Assembly (NCBI GenBank): GCA_019454865.1
Contig: JACFNJ010000094.1
Coordinates: 1-9,488 of the forward strand
From: Bacteroidia bacterium
GTDB lineage: Bacteria > Bacteroidota > Bacteroidia > UKL13-3
DNA: 9,488 bases
Direction: 5' to 3'
The notes under the pieces were generated by a model, which had not been told where the DNA came from, did no database searches, and saw only the letters and a program-made list of their open reading frames with translations. The position numbers were made by a program, and so were the translations under genes. Each line of letters starts with the position of its first letter. Within the stretch, counting starts at the first letter, position 1. Positions 6,337-9,488 of this stretch are shown here, one piece after another.

Positions 6337-7998
6337 ATGAAAATTTCAAAACAGCTATCAAAGTGGACAATAGTAGTAGCGCTTAGTTCTTTGGTTACAC
6401 TATTTGCCTTTAATCCATCTTCAACTAATTATTTCGAAATAAGTAAGAACCTTGACATTTTTGCTACACTATATCGTGAAGTAAATACCTATTATGTGGA
6501 TGATGTGGATGCCGGAAAATTAATAAAAACCGGAATAACAGAAATGCTCAAATCCTTAGACCCATATACCAATTTTATTTCAGAATCAGAAGCGGAAGAT
6601 TTTCGATTTCAGATGACAGGGCAATATGGTGGAATTGGAAGTTTAGTTGGTACCAAAGGTGAATATGTTGTAATTACTGAACCTTATGAAGGATATGCCG
6701 CACAAAAAGCAGATTTACGTGCCGGAGATATTGTATTGGAAATTGAAGGAAAGAGTACCAAAGGCAAAACTACAAGTGATATTAGCAAGATGCTAAAAGG
6801 ACAACCTGGAACTCCTGTTAAATTACTAATTAAACGTGAGGGAGAGGGCGAGTTATTAAAAACCATTACACGCGAAGAAATACAAATTAAAAATGTACCT
6901 TACTCCGGAATAATTAATAACGATATTGGTTATATCCGATTAGCTTCATTTACTCAAAATGCAGGTAAAGAAGTTAGAGATGCATTAATTGAGTTAAAAA
7001 AGAACACAAAACTTAAAGGAATAATCTTAGATGTTAGAGGTAATCCAGGTGGGTTATTACACGAATCAATTAATATAGTTAATGTTTTTGTACAACAAGG
7101 TCAAGAAATAGTAAGCACAAAAGGAAAAGTCAGCGAATGGGACAAAGTTTACAAAACACTAAATCAACCGGTAGATACTGAAACACCTGTAATTGTATTA
7201 ACGAATAGAGGAAGTGCAAGTGCGAGCGAAATTGTAAGTGGAAGTATTCAAGACTTGGACAGAGGAGTAATTATAGGACAAAGAACTTTCGGTAAAGGAT
7301 TGGTTCAAAGTACGCGTCCTTTAAGCTACAACACGCAACTTAAAGTAACTACCGCAAAATATTATACACCAAGTGGCAGATGCATTCAGGCATTAGATTA
7401 TAGCCATAGAAATGAAGATGGTAGTGTTGGCTCAGTACCTGATAGTTTGAAAAAATCATTTAAAACTAAAAGCGGAAGAACAGTATATGATGGGGGTGGA
7501 ATTACACCAGATATTGTAACTAATACATCGGATTTTAGCAAAATCACAGAGAGTTTGATAACAAATCAATTAATTTTTGATTTTGCCACACAATATCGAA
7601 TAAAACATGCCTCAATACAACCGGCAAAAGACTTTAAGTTAAATGAACAAGACTATACAGATTTCAAACAGTTTATTGCCAACAAAAACTACGATTATCA
7701 AACAAAAAGTGAAAAGGCTCTAGAAGAATTTAAATTAAAAGCTGAAGATGAAAAATACTTTGAAGCTGTAAAAGCACAGTATGATAATTTAAAGCAAAAT
7801 TTGCATCACGATAAGTTAGCTGACTTAGAAAAAAATAAAGCCGAAATTATTCAATTATTAGAGTTAGAAATAGCAAAGCGATATTATTTTCAGCGTGCGG
7901 CATACGAAATGGCTTATAAAAATGACGATGATATAAAAGAATCTTTAAAGTTATTTGAAGATATAAATAAGTATAAAAAGATACTTAGTAAAAAATAA
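6337..7998 (+). CDS. S41 family C-terminal processing peptidase (CTP/Prc-like)
   Basis: I take ATG 6337 as start (553 residues). A TTG at 6325 would add four residues but put them before the KISKQLSKW start of the signal or anchor segment (hydrophobic about 11-25). Domains in order are: an N-terminal helical region with LDPYTNF (74-80); a PDZ domain (about 95-170) beginning at QYGGIGSLV and including LRAGDIVLEI; and the protease core with LDVRGNPGGLL (231-241), NRGSASASEI (290-299) and GQRTFGKGLVQ (314-324). The Ser-Lys dyad is predicted as Ser295 and Lys320 with Gln324, matching the 25- and 29-residue spacing of characterised CTPs. A charged helical C-terminal region of about 150 residues follows. 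The enzyme should act in the periplasm, trimming or degrading proteins from the C-terminus. No clear promoter is seen in the 70-base gap after yidD, so readthrough is possible. Substrate unknown. Confidence 0.93.
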   Translation: MKISKQLSKWTIVVALSSLVTLFAFNPSSTNYFEISKNLDIFATLYREVNTYYVDDVDAGKLIKTGITEMLKSLDPYTNFISESEAEDFRFQMTGQYGGIGSLVGTKGEYVVITEPYEGYAAQKADLRAGDIVLEIEGKSTKGKTTSDISKMLKGQPGTPVKLLIKREGEGELLKTITREEIQIKNVPYSGIINNDIGYIRLASFTQNAGKEVRDALIELKKNTKLKGIILDVRGNPGGLLHESINIVNVFVQQGQEIVSTKGKVSEWDKVYKTLNQPVDTETPVIVLTNRGSASASEIVSGSIQDLDRGVIIGQRTFGKGLVQSTRPLSYNTQLKVTTAKYYTPSGRCIQALDYSHRNEDGSVGSVPDSLKKSFKTKSGRTVYDGGGITPDIVTNTSDFSKITESLITNQLIFDFATQYRIKHASIQPAKDFKLNEQDYTDFKQFIANKNYDYQTKSEKALEEFKLKAEDEKYFEAVKAQYDNLKQNLHHDKLADLEKNKAEIIQLLELEIAKRYYFQRAAYEMAYKNDDDIKESLKLFEDINKYKKILSKK

Positions 7999-8004
7999 GA
8001 CATA

Positions 8005-8041
8005 GAGTTTACTTTAGTAAATTCTTTTACAATGTAAACTC
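8005..8041. repeat. Nested inverted repeats ahead of tauE, operator-like
   Basis: GAGTTTAC (8005-8012) and GTAAACTC (8034-8041) are perfect eight-base inverted arms 21 bases apart. Within them are two shorter dyads: TTTACT-TT-AGTAAA (8008-8021) and TTTAC-AAT-GTAAA (8026-8038). They lie just upstream of a -7 box and cover the place where a -33 box should be. Possible roles are a regulator binding site, or a weak terminator hairpin for the protease gene that ends at 7998; the lack of a T run after the repeat argues against the latter. Confidence 0.55.
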
Positions 8042-8043
8042 AA

Positions 8044-8051
8044 TACATTTG
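8044..8051 (+). promoter_or_regulatory. -7 box of the probable tauE promoter
   Basis: TACATTTG fits the Bacteroidota -7 consensus TAnnTTTG exactly, and initiation would fall near 8057, about 13 bases before the TTG start. No TTTG or TTG is found 19-21 bases upstream, where the inverted repeats lie instead. The promoter may therefore depend on an activator, or be weak. Confidence 0.5.
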
Positions 8052-8069
8052 CAGTAAATAGCAGGAAAG

Positions 8070-8897
8070 TTGGAATATATAGATATTATTACTCTATTTT
8101 TATTAGGCTCAATCGGTGGATTTCTATCCGGTTTTTTAGGTGTAGGCGGAGGTATAGTATATGTGCCAATTTTAGATTATTTCCTTAGCAAATATGGTTT
8201 TTCAGATAATCAACTTGTTAAAGCAATTTTAGCAAATTCACTATTTACAATAATTTTCTCCGGATTTATAAGTAGCTATAAGCAATATAAACTCGGAAAT
8301 TTTTATCCAAAGGAAATAATTTATACTGCTCTTGCAGGTACAGTATCAGCAGTAATTGTTACATTCCTTATAAAAACAGGTAATTGGTACAGCAAACAAG
8401 TTTTTGATTATTTTTTTGTAGTGATGCTATTACTAATTGCTTTACGAATGTTATTTGCACAAAGTAAAAATATTATACCCAACCAAAGCCACACTGCTAA
8501 TCCACTTGCTTATAGTACAACGGGTTTTTTTACAGGAATAATTACAGCAATGAGTGGATTAGGTGGAGGTGTTATCATGACTCCAATTTTTACCGAAATT
8601 TTGCACCAAGATATTAAGAAAGCAAGTTCTATATCCAATGGCGTAATTCCAATATTTGCGTTGGCAGTTGGTATTTTAAACCTCACGGCTACACCAGCTA
8701 CATATATTAGTAATTGGCAAGTTGGATACATTGTATTTCCAATTGTAGCACCAATGATAGTATCAGCAATGTTATTTGCACCAATTGGAGTAATTACAAG
8801 TCAAAAAACTAAACACCAATTAATTCGTTTAGTTTTTGCAATTTTTGTTTCAACAGTATTTATTAAAACAGTATATGCAATCATTTTCAAACATTAA
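8070..8897 (+). CDS. TauE/SafE family (DUF81) membrane anion exporter
   Basis: The 275-residue integral membrane protein has the TauE/SafE internal duplication. GGFLSGFLGVGGGIVYVP (16-33) and a second copy built around TGIITAMSGLGGG (155-167) followed by VIMTP both carry the Ser-Gly...Gly-Gly-Gly signature at the start of each half. Hydrophobic segments number about eight. Family members are linked to export of sulfite, sulfoacetate or other small organosulfur anions, but many are uncharacterised and the substrate cannot be assigned here. The start is probably TTG 8070: an in-frame stop lies at 8055-8057, no ATG or GTG lies between, the next Met is residue 119, and AGGA (8063-8066) sits just upstream. 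The gene ends inside the start of the peptidase gene (23-base overlap), which suggests co-expression. Confidence 0.9.
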   Translation: MEYIDIITLFLLGSIGGFLSGFLGVGGGIVYVPILDYFLSKYGFSDNQLVKAILANSLFTIIFSGFISSYKQYKLGNFYPKEIIYTALAGTVSAVIVTFLIKTGNWYSKQVFDYFFVVMLLLIALRMLFAQSKNIIPNQSHTANPLAYSTTGFFTGIITAMSGLGGGVIMTPIFTEILHQDIKKASSISNGVIPIFALAVGILNLTATPATYISNWQVGYIVFPIVAPMIVSAMLFAPIGVITSQKTKHQLIRLVFAIFVSTVFIKTVYAIIFKH

Positions 8898-9488
8898 ACT
8901 TTTTTTATTAGTTACAGTATTTTATTTTAGTAACAACACACTATTTGCCCAAAATTTAAACTATTCACAAATAGAAAATAATTTAAAGAAACATATTTCA
9001 TTTTTATCAGATGATAAATTGGAAGGTAGATTAGTAGGAAGCAAAGGTGAAAAAATAGCTGCTGACTATATAAGCAAAGAATTTAAGAAGAATAAAATTA
9101 CACCAAAAGGTACACAAGGTTATCTTCAACCATTTAGTGTAAAAAAGAATATAGTGAACCCACATGGAAGCGATACAGATGCACATGCAGTAACAATAGT
9201 AGGTAACAATATTGTAGGCTTTATTGACAATAAAGCTCCATACACAGTAGTAATAGGAGCTCATTATGATCATTTAGGATATAATGAATTTGGTAGTAGC
9301 ACCTATCGCTCTGAAAATCCAAATGAGAAACCACAAATACATAATGGTGCAGACGACAATGCAAGCGGAACAGCTGCATTAATTGAGTTATCCCGATTAT
9401 TAAAAAACTCATCATTCAAAAAGAACAATTATCTTTTTTTAGCTTTTAGTGGAGAAGAAGAAGGATTATTAGGAAGCAATTATTACAC
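8875..9488 (+). CDS. M28 family metallopeptidase, secreted (3' end outside window)
   Basis: The frame is open from ATG 8875 to the window edge, giving 204 codons; the gene is incomplete on the right. The N-terminus has a signal peptide (hydrophobic about 7-19, likely cleavage after LFA at 25, mature start QNLNY). Residues 40-75 (HISFLSDDKLEGRLVGSKGE...) are the usual lead-in of Bacteroidota M28 proteins. Zinc-site motifs are clear: GAHYDHLG (128-135, His130 and Asp132), NGADDNASGTAA (157-168), and FSGEEEGLLGS (191-201, Glu194 as likely base and Glu195 as ligand). The remaining ligands would lie past the edge. The product is probably a periplasmic or exported aminopeptidase; peptide specificity is unknown. 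The start lies 23 bases inside tauE in another frame, so translation is probably coupled to it. No PA-domain insert is obvious in the visible part. Confidence 0.92.
   Translation, partial: MQSFSNIKLFLLVTVFYFSNNTLFAQNLNYSQIENNLKKHISFLSDDKLEGRLVGSKGEKIAADYISKEFKKNKITPKGTQGYLQPFSVKKNIVNPHGSDTDAHAVTIVGNNIVGFIDNKAPYTVVIGAHYDHLGYNEFGSSTYRSENPNEKPQIHNGADDNASGTAALIELSRLLKNSSFKKNNYLFLAFSGEEEGLLGSNYY

Noticed and set aside
8005..8041. Inverted repeat as a Rho-independent terminator of the S41 protease gene
   Set aside because: The 21-base loop is long and no T run follows the right arm. I list it as an operator-like repeat, but this alternative is not excluded.
9031..9415. Two open frames on the - strand near the right end
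   Set aside because: They are shadows of the M28 peptidase gene, whose catalytic motifs are clear on the + strand.

Overview
The window is a compact, AT-rich stretch of chromosome from a member of the Bacteroidota. Three things point there. The first protein ends in a type IX secretion (Por) C-terminal sorting domain. Several intergenic gaps carry the Bacteroidota promoter pattern TTG/TTTG-N19-TAnnTTTG. Most start codons lack a Shine-Dalgarno sequence. I would not name an order or genus from this alone. All protein genes lie on the + strand; the one tRNA is on the - strand. Coding density is high, no non-coding gap exceeds 300 bases, and I see no mobile element, CRISPR array, prophage gene or toxin-antitoxin pair.

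Layout. 3-1376: 3' part of a secreted protein with a T9SS sorting domain, closed by a clear terminator. 1462-2466: an AI-2E/PerM-type membrane transporter. 2515-2586 (-): initiator tRNA-fMet with its own terminator and a consensus promoter at 2697-2727; this promoter overlaps the presumed promoter of era on the other strand. 2733-5029: era and der, two ribosome-assembly GTPases 11 bases apart. 5100-5345: a monocistronic 81-residue lipoprotein with its own promoter and terminator and codon use typical of a highly expressed gene. 5464-6266: rpmH (bL34), rnpA (RNase P protein) and yidD in the usual bacterial order, with rnpA and yidD overlapping. 6337-7998: an S41 carboxy-terminal processing protease. 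8070-8897: a TauE/SafE-type anion exporter starting at TTG behind operator-like dyads. 8875-end: the first 204 codons of a secreted M28 zinc aminopeptidase-type protein, overlapping tauE by 23 bases and cut by the window edge.

How the genes work together. The centre is a translation and ribosome-biogenesis neighbourhood (initiator tRNA, Era, Der, bL34, RNase P protein) running into envelope functions (YidD, S41 protease, lipoprotein). The flanks are envelope or secreted proteins. I find no convincing undescribed multi-gene system. The points most worth a second look are the overlapping divergent promoters of tRNA-fMet and era, the abundant-looking small lipoprotein, the tandem dyads ahead of tauE, and a near-perfect 33-base in-frame direct repeat inside der.
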